Below are positions 36,925-45,956 of a DNA stretch of 64,000 nucleotides, piece after piece. The notes under the pieces were generated by a model. The model was not told where the DNA came from. It searched no databases and was given only the letters and a program-made list of their open reading frames with translations. Origin of the DNA: Lachnospiraceae bacterium (GTDB taxonomy: Bacteria; Bacillota; Clostridia; Lachnospirales; Lachnospiraceae). Where the stretch lies: positions 223,264-287,263 of the forward strand of contig JAEEND010000018.1 in NCBI GenBank assembly GCA_016283575.1, given 5' to 3'. The position numbers were made by a program, and so were the translations under genes. Positions within the stretch are counted from its first letter, which is position 1. Each line of letters opens with the position of its first letter.

Positions 36925-38022
36925 TTACTTCTTAAAACCTTCGGAATAAACTTTTGTGCCGTCATGATATACCCACATGGCTTCAACATCGGGATGACTG
37001 TCCACGAATTCTCGGCCCTGTTCATAGGTCATATTATAAACTGCCGTCGAAAAAGCATCTGCTTTTCCCGAGTCATTGGTTATGATCGAAACCGCCGCAA
37101 AGGTATTGGCAGGGAACAATGTATCGGGGTCGATGATATGGCAGTAAACCGTATCATCAACAATATAATAACGCTGATAATCTCCGGATGATACCACACA
37201 CTGTCCGTCATCGATATGAACGGTTTCAATATAGGCCTCGTCACTTGTAAGATCGGGATTCTGAATGGCAATGTTAAAATAGGAGCCGTCAATACGCCTG
37301 CCGATACCTGAAATATTCCCTCCGAGGCTTAATAACAGATTGTCATAGCCCTCTGCGCGAAGATAATCCATTACCTTCTGACAGGCATAGCCCTTACCCG
37401 TACTTCCCACATCAAGACGCATATCGGGATCTTTTAAGAAGACCGTGCCGGCCTCTCTGTCGATTATGACATCTTCGATGTTGGTATGTTCAGCTGCTTT
37501 TTTTAGATCTTCAAGCTTAGGAAGCTCTGCCTCTTCAGGGTCATGACTTCCCGCCTCTCTGTATCTGTGCCAGATATTTAATACTGAACCCATGGCAATA
37601 TTAACCCTGCCATTGGTTTCATAATACATTTCTTTACTGAATTCTATTAAATCAATGATTTCGGGATCCACCTTTACGGGAGCGATTCCCGCATTGTCGT
37701 TGATGGTCTTAATGTTGTTGATACCCTCGTAATCATTGTAAATGTCGTAGTAATTATTATATATGATCAGGCGGTCCTTAATATGGGCCACCATTTTGTC
37801 AAATTCTTCTTCATTTTCTGCAAAGCCCAGAATCTCGGTTCTGGTATCAAATATATCTATAAATGATGTTGTGAATTTCTGCATTTCCTTCGCGGAATTC
37901 ACATCTTTAGGCTGCACGATCTTTTTCCCCAGGAAGGAACCTAAAAATATAGCTCCGATAATCGCCAGGATAAAAAGGACGGCTATTACCAGGTTGGTGA
38001 TTTTTTTATTATTCATAAACAT
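36925..38022 (-). CDS. apbE: FAD:protein FMN transferase (ApbE/FmnB)
   Basis: 365 residues with an N-terminal membrane anchor (LVIAVLFILAIIGAIFLGSFLG), so the enzyme faces outside. ApbE motifs: VNIAMGSVLNIWHRYRE, DVGSTGKGYACQ, LLSLGGNISGIG and CHIIDPDTLFP. It splits FAD and attaches FMN through a phosphoester to Thr or Ser of exported proteins. The lipoprotein gene just upstream is its evident substrate, although the usual target motif is altered there. A repeat element and a terminator separate the two genes. Confidence 0.94.
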   Translation of the reverse strand: MFMNNKKITNLVIAVLFILAIIGAIFLGSFLGKKIVQPKDVNSAKEMQKFTTSFIDIFDTRTEILGFAENEEEFDKMVAHIKDRLIIYNNYYDIYNDYEGINNIKTINDNAGIAPVKVDPEIIDLIEFSKEMYYETNGRVNIAMGSVLNIWHRYREAGSHDPEEAELPKLEDLKKAAEHTNIEDVIIDREAGTVFLKDPDMRLDVGSTGKGYACQKVMDYLRAEGYDNLLLSLGGNISGIGRRIDGSYFNIAIQNPDLTSDEAYIETVHIDDGQCVVSSGDYQRYYIVDDTVYCHIIDPDTLFPANTFAAVSIITNDSGKADAFSTAVYNMTYEQGREFVDSHPDVEAMWVYHDGTKVYSEGFKK

Positions 38023-38050
38023 TACTCTGATTGGATTAATAAGGAAACAT

Positions 38051-38141
38051 AAGCTTCACTAAACTCGCAAATACCTCGTTAAGTGAACTTATGTGGTTCG
38101 CACTAAGCTCGAAAAAACCTCGCTAAGTGCTCTACTCAAAA
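38051..38141. repeat. 91-bp dispersed intergenic element, copy B
   Basis: Ungapped match to 4896-4986, 11 differences by my count. Same double stem-loop plan. One stem position changes from G-C in copy A to A-T here, a compensating pair that keeps the stem. Confidence 0.8.
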
Positions 38142-38169
38142 AAAGGGAGTGCTTTGACACACTCCCTTT
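38142..38169 (-). terminator. Terminator of the flavin-lipoprotein gene
   Basis: AAAGGGAGTG / CACTCCCTTT stem, 8-base loop, followed by TTTTTTGAG on the minus strand, 15 bases after the stop. Confidence 0.85.
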
Positions 38170-38183
38170 AATATTATTTGCAA

Positions 38184-39281
38184 TTAGTTTGCGGAAGCAA
38201 CTGCCTTGTCAATAGCTTTGTTGAAGTCTGTGATGTGTACAGAAACGCTTGCTGCAAGGTCTGCATCTGCTGCGCGGCCTTCTTCCATAGCTGTTCCGTC
38301 AACTTCTGCTACAGTCTTACCAACAGTGTATGCTGCGTATGCTGCAGCCTGTTCGTTCCATTCCTTACCGATTGCGGAAGCCTTCTTCATGCCGTAAGCT
38401 TCGCCAAGTTCGTTCTTAGACTTAACTTCTGTGGAAAGATCGCTTGTGATAGCACCTGCTGTGCTGAAGTTGATCTTAACCTGAGCTGCATCAAGAATGC
38501 TGGATGTGATAACACCGCCATTAACTGTTACAACAGAGATTGTTGTATAGCATTCTGCAAGTCCATCGCCTTCTTCGGAAGCGTCCTTGGAACCGGAGAT
38601 CTTTGTTGAAAGACCAAGACCAAGCTTGTCGCCTGCGTTAGCGCCGAGAGACTGAGCGTTGTTGATAGCTTCAACAACTGCTGCCTGGAAGTTTGTTACG
38701 TGTACGGAAACGCTTGCTGCAAGATCTTCATCTGCTGCACGGCCTTCGGAAAGAGCCATACCGCTGATGTCTGCTGCTGTCTTACCAACAGTCCATGCTG
38801 CGAATGCGTTAGCCTGTTCCCACCATTCCTTACCGATAGCGGAAGCCTTCTTCATACCATAGTCATCGCCAAGTTCCTGCTTTGACTTTACTTCAGAGTT
38901 GATATCTGTTGTAAGCTTACCAGTTGTATCAAAGTTAACCTTTGTCTGAGCGATATCGATCTTACAATCAACTACTACACCGTTTTCGTCAACGAGTACT
39001 GCTGCTACAGTTGTGTAACCTTCGCATACGCCGTCGCCTTCAGCGGAAGCGTCCTTGGAACCGTCGATAGTTGCATATGTACCAACACCTGTTAAAAGGC
39101 TGCCTTCAGCTGCAACTACAGGAGCTTCTTCTACAGATGTTTCTGTGGAAGTCTCTGTTTCTGTCTTTGTTTCTGTCTTTGTGGATGTTTCAGTTCTTTC
39201 AACTACGCTTGTAGAAGTTCCGCCACAAGCAGCAAGAGTAAGAGCTGCAACGCACATAAGTGCTAATAATTTCTTCTTCAT
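38184..39281 (-). CDS. Two-domain lipoprotein in the PplA position of the electron-transfer locus
   Basis: 365 residues. Signal peptide with lipobox LAAC (Cys 19), then a Thr/Glu-rich stalk (residues 23-52), then two homologous domains at about 62-208 and 221-364. Each has GSKDAS.EGDG, VKSK.ELG..YGMKKASAIGKEW.EQA.A.AA.TVGKT, and the end motif RAAD.DLAASVSVH(V/I)T.F. The layout (lipoprotein, two FMN-binding-like domains, next to apbE and ndh2) is that of Listeria PplA, which carries FMN on Thr of an SGAT-like motif. Here that place reads AASVS (190 and 345 regions), so Ser or the following Thr may take the flavin, or none. It would pass electrons from quinol to outside acceptors. Confidence 0.75.
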   Translation of the reverse strand: MKKKLLALMCVAALTLAACGGTSTSVVERTETSTKTETKTETETSTETSVEEAPVVAAEGSLLTGVGTYATIDGSKDASAEGDGVCEGYTTVAAVLVDENGVVVDCKIDIAQTKVNFDTTGKLTTDINSEVKSKQELGDDYGMKKASAIGKEWWEQANAFAAWTVGKTAADISGMALSEGRAADEDLAASVSVHVTNFQAAVVEAINNAQSLGANAGDKLGLGLSTKISGSKDASEEGDGLAECYTTISVVTVNGGVITSSILDAAQVKINFSTAGAITSDLSTEVKSKNELGEAYGMKKASAIGKEWNEQAAAYAAYTVGKTVAEVDGTAMEEGRAADADLAASVSVHITDFNKAIDKAVASAN

Positions 39282-39362
39282 CTTTTTCTCCCTTTCTGTT
39301 AATAAATAATACTTTTGATGAAAAATTTTATATTTTAAGTGTAGTTGCCCACACGAAAAATA

Positions 39363-40322
39363 TCAACCTTTTAATCCCACGTAAGCCTTTTGTAAAAGCC
39401 CCGTAAGGATTTCCTCCTGGAGTCCGCAAAGGTCCAGGGATTTCAGAATACTTAAGCCCTTTTTATAGAACTTTTCAGCGACTTTGTGAGTATATCCCAC
39501 TCCGTCATGAGCTTCGACCTTTTCAATTATCTGTTCTTTTGACAAAAGACCGGCTTCTGCTTTGTCAATAAGCTCCGGCTCCTCTGAAAATGCATGAATG
39601 AGAGGAAGTGTTATCACTCCGTTCTCATAGTCCGAAAGCACCGGCTTCATAGCCGTTTCCTTCGTGTTTTCATAATCGATGCAGTCATCCGTCAGCTGGA
39701 ATATTATTCCGGTGAAACGACCAAGCTTCTTAAACAGATTAACTCTCTTAAGATCGTTGTCGCCCGCAAGACTTCCTGCATGGTAAGAAGCTTCGAAAAG
39801 TGCCGCTGTCTTACCGTCAATTATGGTGAAATATCTGTAATCGTTAAGCCTGAAGTTCTTATTGTTAACTGTCTGCCTGAGTTCTCCTATGGCAATGCTC
39901 TGGACGTATTTTGAAAAGTCAAAGCTTTTGTATTTATCATCCTGAGTGGCGTGGGTCAGCTCCTTTATTGCCGCTGCCAGCAGATAGTCGCCGCATATAA
40001 CTGCGACTCTGTCGCCGGACTTGCGATGCAGAGTTACCTGACCTCGTCTTGTGTCAGCATCATCCATAATATCATCATGCACGAGAGTTGCAAGATGTAA
40101 AATTTCAACTGCGGCGGCAAAGTAAACGGCATCCTTGGATACAAGGCCTTCTTTATCCATGGAACAGGCAAGAACGGCTTTCGCTCTCATCATCTTTCCC
40201 GTGGCATTGGATAAATAGGAAGTATAACCGGATACAAGACCGGGACCCTTAGTCAAAATTCGGGCAGTTTCTTTTTGTACCTGTGAAAAGGCGGTCTCAA
40301 AATCAATTTTGAGATTAGTCAT
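39363..40322 (-). CDS. dmkB: Polyprenyl diphosphate synthase (DmkB-like)
   Basis: 319 residues. First Asp-rich motif LVHDDIMDDADTRRG and second motif QLTDDCIDY are present, as are the flanking lysine/arginine residues of all-trans polyprenyl synthases. It builds the isoprenoid tail, which the UbiA-type enzyme DmkA attaches to a naphthoquinone head. In the Listeria locus DmkA and DmkB make the dedicated demethylmenaquinone. The start overlaps the end of ndh2 by 8 bases. Confidence 0.9.
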   Translation of the reverse strand: MTNLKIDFETAFSQVQKETARILTKGPGLVSGYTSYLSNATGKMMRAKAVLACSMDKEGLVSKDAVYFAAAVEILHLATLVHDDIMDDADTRRGQVTLHRKSGDRVAVICGDYLLAAAIKELTHATQDDKYKSFDFSKYVQSIAIGELRQTVNNKNFRLNDYRYFTIIDGKTAALFEASYHAGSLAGDNDLKRVNLFKKLGRFTGIIFQLTDDCIDYENTKETAMKPVLSDYENGVITLPLIHAFSEEPELIDKAEAGLLSKEQIIEKVEAHDGVGYTHKVAEKFYKKGLSILKSLDLCGLQEEILTGLLQKAYVGLKG

Positions 40323-42303
40323 TATATAAGTACCACTTTCTAGCCCACTTTACGTTTTTCCAATGTTTCTTCAAGAACGGCATTAAGTAATAGTCGATAC
40401 CAAGTGTATATCCGCCGCCGATAAGTACTGCTATGCTTGCGAAAATCATCCAGAAGGTATTTAAGTAAAGGCCTGTTGTGGTTACGAACATTGCCTGGAG
40501 TACAAGTGATACACCGGCAGAAAGGAATGTGAAGCATCCTCCCATAAGTCCGAGACCAATAAGGATCTGTGCAAGGCAGATAACTACCTGCATGAAGATC
40601 TGCATGCCATCGCTTGCAAGTACGAAATTGTTAACAAACCAATCTACAAAAGGAACCTGAATCTTGAATGCGATATCGGAGATTGTAGAATGTGCAAGAT
40701 CCGTACCGGATACAAGAATGGTTTCAAACAACTTAAAGTTCCAGTCAAAAATAACTGTTCCGGAGCTTACTGCTTCTGCTACTGCTGTGGAAGCTGATGC
40801 AACGGCATCTGCTGCTTCACCTGAAGCTGCTGCTACTGCGTCTGCGGGATCGATCCTTCCGAGAAGAGTATCAAACCAGCCGTTTGCTCCACCGAAGAAG
40901 CCTGAAAGCATGGGCTTTGTGAGCCAGCCTTCAACGATCTTCATAACACCTTCAAATACCCATACAGCTCCAAGCCAGAGTCTTAAAGGTACAAGTAAGA
41001 AGCTGGGTGTGCGGTTTGAGAAATGTCCGCCAAGGAAGCTTCTGTTATTTCTTACCGTAAAGAATTCATGCTTAAGGTATGAGAAGATCTTGGTCCAACC
41101 CATAACCTGGATGAAATAAATTATATTGATAAAGTGCTTTGCAAACATAGCGAAGAAGGAAGCAAAATTCATCTGATGCTTAGCCATTCCGCCTCTTGCA
41201 ACACCGTATCTGCCGCCTATGCAAACCATTACGCCGTGGAATTTAGGATTGTAAGATTCTTTTTCACCCTTTCCTGTAATGGCACAGATGATGTTCTTAG
41301 CTACTGCTGCTGCAGAATGTTCTGCATTTTCAACCATCTGAGGTACGGGACGTTCTTCACCGGGTGCGGTAAAGAGCATGTTATCACCGATTACATATAC
41401 GTTTTCGCGATCAACGCTCTGTAAATATTCGTTTACGGTGATACGTCCGCGTCCGCCACCGGTAACTTCTTTAGCGATCTCTGAAGTGATCTCAGAGCCT
41501 TCGATACCTGCGGTCCAGATAACTGTGCCTGCAACATGCTCTGTTACTTCATCGCCCTTCTTTAATTTAATGGTATTCTTTCCTACGCCAACAACGCTGG
41601 TGCTCATCACAACGGAAACGCCCATCTTCTTCAGTCTCTTATCAACCTTGTTGCTGAGCTTTTCGGGAAGGATCGGCACGGGACGGGGAAGTCCGTCAAC
41701 ATCAACGATCGTTACGTCTTCACGCTTAATATTAAATCTCTTGCAAAGTACGGGAGTGTATTCTGCAAGTTCACCCACCATTTCAACACCGGTGAATCCG
41801 GCACCTACTACATAGAAAGTAAGAAGTTCTTTCTTTTTAGCAGGATCTGTTTCATCTGCTGCAAGTCTGAAGCAGTCATGTATTCTGTCACGAAGCTTAA
41901 CGGCATCATCGTAAGACCATAAGGGGAAGCTGTTTTCTTTGGCGCCTTCCACTCCGAAGTAAGTAGGCTTACTTCCTGCTGCAACTACCAAGTAGTCATA
42001 GTCATAATTTCCGTTCTTACCTACTACCCTGTTGTCGTTAAATTCAACCTTAGTTACTGTGTCAAGAACCACATTTACCTTTCTTCCGGCAAATATCTGG
42101 TCAAGATTCATCTTCACGCTTTCTTCACCTACACGGCAAGCTGCCACCTCGTGAAGTTCGGTAAGCATTGTATGATAAGGATGCTTATCGATAAGTGTAA
42201 TTTCAGTTTCATTAGCAAGCTTGAGTTTGCGAAATTTCTTCTCAAGTTTCTTTGTTGCAAGCACACCTGCGTAGCCTGCTCCGATTACCACGATCTTCGT
42301 CAT
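40315..42303 (-). CDS. ndh2: Type II NADH dehydrogenase with C-terminal membrane domain (Ndh2)
   Basis: 662 residues. FAD-binding GAGYAG (VVIGAGYAGVLATKKL) at the N-terminus, NADH-binding GAGFTG (FYVVGAGFTGVEMVGEL) near residue 165, and VYVIGDN near 310. Ordinary NDH-2 ends near 400; here about 240 residues follow with a DoxX-like start (VPLRLWLGAVWVFEGVMKIVEGW) and several membrane helices. An extended membrane tail marks the Ndh2 of extracellular electron transfer loci. It oxidises cytoplasmic NADH and reduces the membrane quinone. AAAGGAA precedes the ATG; first gene of the ndh2-dmkB unit. Confidence 0.93.
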   Translation of the reverse strand: MTKIVVIGAGYAGVLATKKLEKKFRKLKLANETEITLIDKHPYHTMLTELHEVAACRVGEESVKMNLDQIFAGRKVNVVLDTVTKVEFNDNRVVGKNGNYDYDYLVVAAGSKPTYFGVEGAKENSFPLWSYDDAVKLRDRIHDCFRLAADETDPAKKKELLTFYVVGAGFTGVEMVGELAEYTPVLCKRFNIKREDVTIVDVDGLPRPVPILPEKLSNKVDKRLKKMGVSVVMSTSVVGVGKNTIKLKKGDEVTEHVAGTVIWTAGIEGSEITSEIAKEVTGGGRGRITVNEYLQSVDRENVYVIGDNMLFTAPGEERPVPQMVENAEHSAAAVAKNIICAITGKGEKESYNPKFHGVMVCIGGRYGVARGGMAKHQMNFASFFAMFAKHFINIIYFIQVMGWTKIFSYLKHEFFTVRNNRSFLGGHFSNRTPSFLLVPLRLWLGAVWVFEGVMKIVEGWLTKPMLSGFFGGANGWFDTLLGRIDPADAVAAASGEAADAVASASTAVAEAVSSGTVIFDWNFKLFETILVSGTDLAHSTISDIAFKIQVPFVDWFVNNFVLASDGMQIFMQVVICLAQILIGLGLMGGCFTFLSAGVSLVLQAMFVTTTGLYLNTFWMIFASIAVLIGGGYTLGIDYYLMPFLKKHWKNVKWARKWYLYND

Positions 42304-42384
42304 TTCAATTTCCTTTCTGTTTTCGTGTTAAAATAAAAAAATATAATTACTCCAGATTTTTTTACCTTTTTCACAAACCAATGT

Positions 42385-42429
42385 ATCTTATCACACTCAA
42401 TTGATTTATACAACAATTTATGTTATTTT
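42385..42429. promoter_or_regulatory. Overlapping divergent promoters of ndh2 and dmkA
   Basis: Minus: TTGTAT (42408-42413), 17 bases, TAAGAT (42385-42390). Plus: TTGATT (42401-42406), 17 bases, TATTTT (42424-42429). The two -35 boxes nearly touch, so one regulator could control both sides. Confidence 0.4.
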
Positions 42430-42512
42430 TTTACCGTATAACCAATATATCCTGCCGGTGTGCAAAAAAATGCTATCCACACCAAATAATACTAAAGAAA
42501 AGGAATTAAACA

Positions 42513-43427
42513 ATGGTAAAAAGATTTCTCAAGTATGTAGAGATTACCACTAAAATAACCAGTCTCTACGCATTCTTAAACACTCTTCTGTTCATGATCT
42601 ACCAGGGAAAGAAAATCAATATTCCCCTCATGGCGATCTTTTTCGTGGCAATGTTCGTATTTGACCTTACAACCACCGCCATCAATAACTATATTGACAG
42701 TAAAGACTACCCTGAAATGCTTCCCATCAACAGAAAGGCTGCTTTCGCTTCCATTATCATAATGTTCACATTAAGCGCAAGCCTCGGTTTATATCTTGCT
42801 TACAGAACCGGCCTCTTTGTATTGTTACTGGGCGGCATCTGCTTCATAATGGGTGTCTTCTATACATTCGGACCCATTCCCATTTCAAGAATCCCTCTCG
42901 GAGAAGTACTCTCCGGAGTAGCATACGGAATGTTCATTCCTTTCCTTATGTTATATATCAATGATCCTACTTATTATCTCACACTTACCATCAATTTGGA
43001 AAGTATTGATTTTTCGTTGAAAGTAGTGCCTTTCCTTGTATTCCTGCTGTTTTCACTTATCACTACCTTCACAACCTCCAATATCATGCTTGCCAACAAC
43101 ACCTGCGATATTGAGAAGGATGAGGCCGTCAGTCGACTCACTCTCCCTCATTATATAGGAAGACAATTAGCGGTTAGGCTATACGCCATTCTTTACTACG
43201 GCTGCTACGTTGCAGTTTTACTGATGGTTATCTTTAAGATCTTAAATCCCTTCACTCTTGTGTTCTTCTTATCACTTCCTTTAGTAATAAAGAACATTAA
43301 GGAATTTAAGGTTGAGCAAAAGAAAGAAACCACTTTCTTCACTGCCATCAAAAACTTTATCATTATAAATACAGCCTTCTTTGCATCATTATTGGTTGGC
43401 ATTATCACAAATCTATTTATAAAATAA
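42513..43427 (+). CDS. dmkA: UbiA-family prenyltransferase (DmkA-like)
   Basis: 304 residues, eight or nine membrane helices. Two Asp-rich motifs: NNYIDSKD near residue 62 and NNTCDIEKDE near 198, which bind the prenyl diphosphate through Mg2+. It fits 1,4-dihydroxy-2-naphthoate polyprenyltransferase. Its place, divergent from ndh2 and dmkB, argues that it makes the demethylmenaquinone-type carrier used by Ndh2. AAGGAA precedes the ATG. Confidence 0.88.
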   Translation: MVKRFLKYVEITTKITSLYAFLNTLLFMIYQGKKINIPLMAIFFVAMFVFDLTTTAINNYIDSKDYPEMLPINRKAAFASIIIMFTLSASLGLYLAYRTGLFVLLLGGICFIMGVFYTFGPIPISRIPLGEVLSGVAYGMFIPFLMLYINDPTYYLTLTINLESIDFSLKVVPFLVFLLFSLITTFTTSNIMLANNTCDIEKDEAVSRLTLPHYIGRQLAVRLYAILYYGCYVAVLLMVIFKILNPFTLVFFLSLPLVIKNIKEFKVEQKKETTFFTAIKNFIIINTAFFASLLVGIITNLFIK

Positions 43428-43466
43428 TCTTATAGTCGGCGATAAAGCAAATGATTTACACCTCTG

Positions 43467-43495
43467 TTGTGTGCTCATAAACCTTGTGTTATAGT
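43467..43495 (+). promoter_or_regulatory. Promoter of the Rrf2 gene
   Basis: TTGTGT (43467-43472), 17-base spacer, TATAGT (43490-43495), 22 bases before the ATG. Confidence 0.55.
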
Positions 43496-43517
43496 GGGTA
43501 AAACGGAGGTGTTTTTT

Positions 43518-43913
43518 ATGATTTCTACGAAGGGGCGATATGCATTACGAGTTTTATTGGATCTTGCCGAAAACAGCAACGGCACGTATATTCCGCTTAA
43601 GGATATAGCCGAGAGACAGGAAATATCCAAAAAGTATCTTGAAATTATTGTAAGGGATCTTGTATCAAACAATCTGCTTAAAGGTGTAAGCGGAAAAGGC
43701 GGCGGTTACATGCTTTCCAAGGCACCGGAAGAATATATAGTCGGCGAAATACTGGAGCTTATGGAAGGAGGGCTTTCTCCTGTAGCCTGTCTTTCAGATA
43801 AAAACTATCAATGCAACCGCAGAGACTTCTGTAAGACCTTACCCATGTGGCAGGAATATGATGCTTTGATGCGGGATTTCTTTTTTAAAAAGAAATTGAC
43901 CGACCTGATTTAA
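43518..43913 (+). CDS. Rrf2-family transcriptional regulator with three cysteines
   Basis: 131 residues from the ATG at 43518, which has GGAGGT 7 bases before it; the open frame runs further up but without a site. MISTKGRYALRVLLDLAE and the winged helix DIAERQEISKKYLEIIVRDLVSNNLLKGVSGKGGGYML are typical. Three cysteines follow the wing in C-x7-C-x5-C (CLSDKNYQCNRRDFC), the place where IscR and RsrR-like members bind an iron-sulfur cluster. It may sense redox or Fe-S status. Its position 90 bases after dmkA makes the electron-transfer locus a candidate target. Confidence 0.88.
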   Translation: MISTKGRYALRVLLDLAENSNGTYIPLKDIAERQEISKKYLEIIVRDLVSNNLLKGVSGKGGGYMLSKAPEEYIVGEILELMEGGLSPVACLSDKNYQCNRRDFCKTLPMWQEYDALMRDFFFKKKLTDLI

Positions 43914-43937
43914 CCTTATAACCGAAGGTGATGGTCC

Positions 43938-44052
43938 AAAAGTACCAATTACCTATCTGGTTTGTGGTAAATTTACATAAAATCTCTTTTTCTTTTTCCA
44001 TAAAAGTACCAAAAATCTCTAAATATCTTTAATTTTAGGCAAAAAAGTACTA
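43938..44052 (+). promoter_or_regulatory. Three AAAAGTAC direct repeats before a chemoreceptor gene
   Basis: AAAAGTACCAA at 43938-43948 and 44002-44012, and AAAAGTACTA at 44043-44052, in the 200-bp AT-rich gap before the chemoreceptor. I see no clear sigma-A promoter there. Confidence 0.35.
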
Positions 44053-44112
44053 TGCTTTACGAGGATGACATAACATCCCAGTTTACTTTTAACTCAGGAG
44101 ATTGATACTAAA

Positions 44113-45825
44113 ATGGAAAGAAAAGAAAGAAAAAAAATTAGAAACAGTATCCAGACCAAAATAATAATTATGGTCAACATGGGAATGATCCTTCTTGGTG
44201 TGATTTTACTTACCGCTTCTACGGTACGTTTTAAGTCAGAAATGAATAACACCTTAAGAAATTACATTCTTGCAGAGGCCGATATGACCGGTCGTGTCAT
44301 CGATAATGCGGTATCAAACGGTACATCCATTGATGATAAAGAAGCCATGACACAGTTACTTAAAGGGATCAATGTCAATGGTACAGCTTCTTCTTATGCT
44401 TACCTCGTATCAGCCGATGCGACCATGATGTGGCATCCTACGGAAAGCAAGATCGGTCAGCCCGTTGAAAATTCCGTTGTTAAAGGTTTGGTTGCTGACA
44501 TTCAGGCCGGAACTCTTAATAAATACAGCGATATCATTGAATATGAATACAAGGGAGCCATCAAATATGCCGGTTACTATATCGACGAGGCTCAGAGCTT
44601 TATCCTTGTTATCACAGCCGACAAGAACGATCTGTTCATGGTAATAAACAGAACCATTAACGTGCTTATTATCTTATCTTTGATTGCTCTTATCGCTCTT
44701 GATATATTCGGAATGATTTATCTTGTCCGTGCCATCACAAGACCCCTCAAGGTTCTTACCAATGTGGTGGACAGAGTGTCGGATCTTGACTTAACCGTTG
44801 ATGACTATGATTCACTTTTAAATCGTTCCGATGAGATTGGTCTCATGTCCCGCGCAGTAAGCAAGATGTGCGACTCTCTCGATAATTCCATGTCAGTTAT
44901 TTCAAAGCAGGCAGGAATCCTTAAAACGGAATCGGCAGAACTCAGTGAATCTGCTACCAATATGAGCGAAACCTGTGAAGAAGTTGACAGAGCGGTTTTA
45001 GAAATCGCGGACGGCGCTTCGAACCAGGCAGATGAAACTTCAAAGGCTACGGATAACGTCGTAACCATCGGTGTTATGATTGAAGCTACCAACGAAGCAG
45101 TCAATGAATTAAGCACCGCTGCCGAATCCATGTCCAATGCAGAGTCCAATGCTCAGGTAACTCTCCGGGAATTAAATGAGATCAGCAAAAAGACAACCGA
45201 AGTAATCGATACCATCGCGGAAAAGACGGCAAAGACCAATGAATCAGCAGAAAAGATTCAGGAAGTTACCGCTCTTATCGCAGGCATCGCCAACCAGACA
45301 AACCTTCTTTCTCTTAACGCATCCATCGAAGCCGCAAGAGCCGGCGATGCAGGAAGAGGTTTCGCGGTTGTAGCAGAAGAAATCAGCAAGCTTGCGGACC
45401 AGTCCAATGAATCCGCTCGCCAGATTGATGATATAGTTAAACAACTTATTGCCGACTCCGACGAAGCAGTTGCTTCCATGGATGAGGTTAAAAATGCAAC
45501 AGCAGTACAGACCGAAGGTATCATGAAGACCGGCGAAGCATTCGATCTTATCTCTGACGGTATCAACACTTCCAATGAATCCATTAAAAGAATCGTTGAA
45601 AAGGTTAAAGAAATTGACAACGCCCGTGTTTCCGTAGTTGATACGGTTCAGAACCTTACCGCTATTGCAGAAGAAAATGCTGCAAGTACGGAAGAATCCT
45701 CTGCAAGCGTTTCCAATATCGACACCATCGCAGTTAACATTCAGGAAGATTCCGTGAAGTTAAGCGAAATTGCCGTAACTCTTGGAGAAAACGTAGCAAG
45801 ATTCAAGCTTAAGGACAAAGAATAA
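44113..45825 (+). CDS. Methyl-accepting chemotaxis protein
   Basis: 570 residues. Membrane helices at about 13-35 and 185-210 enclose a single-Cache-like external domain ([30 protein letters not shown]). HAMP follows, then the signalling domain with the hairpin tip [43 protein letters not shown]. It carries signals to CheA/CheW. No C-terminal CheR-tether pentapeptide is seen. AGGAG lies 12 bases before the ATG, a long spacing. Confidence 0.94.
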   Translation: MERKERKKIRNSIQTKIIIMVNMGMILLGVILLTASTVRFKSEMNNTLRNYILAEADMTGRVIDNAVSNGTSIDDKEAMTQLLKGINVNGTASSYAYLVSADATMMWHPTESKIGQPVENSVVKGLVADIQAGTLNKYSDIIEYEYKGAIKYAGYYIDEAQSFILVITADKNDLFMVINRTINVLIILSLIALIALDIFGMIYLVRAITRPLKVLTNVVDRVSDLDLTVDDYDSLLNRSDEIGLMSRAVSKMCDSLDNSMSVISKQAGILKTESAELSESATNMSETCEEVDRAVLEIADGASNQADETSKATDNVVTIGVMIEATNEAVNELSTAAESMSNAESNAQVTLRELNEISKKTTEVIDTIAEKTAKTNESAEKIQEVTALIAGIANQTNLLSLNASIEAARAGDAGRGFAVVAEEISKLADQSNESARQIDDIVKQLIADSDEAVASMDEVKNATAVQTEGIMKTGEAFDLISDGINTSNESIKRIVEKVKEIDNARVSVVDTVQNLTAIAEENAASTEESSASVSNIDTIAVNIQEDSVKLSEIAVTLGENVARFKLKDKE

Positions 45826-45839
45826 GCCTATTACCAAGA

Positions 45840-45868
45840 ACGCAGCAGTTTCCACTGCTGCGTTTTTT
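45840..45868 (+). terminator. Terminator of the chemoreceptor gene
   Basis: ACGCAGCAGT / ACTGCTGCGT stem, 4-base loop, TTTTTT. Confidence 0.9.
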
Positions 45869-45956
45869 ATTTCCCGCCGCAGATGACTTGATTGAACAGA
45901 ATAAGTGTGAGAATGGCTTGTTCTTTTCAAAATATATACTATAAGGGGTAACTTAT

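Noticed and set aside
43467..43517. Extended N-terminus of the Rrf2 protein
   Set aside because: The ATG at 43518 has an ideal ribosome site, and a promoter overlaps the extension.
43914..44112. c-di-GMP riboswitch before the chemoreceptor
   Set aside because: The conserved GEMM core words are absent; only the AAAAGTAC repeats are seen.
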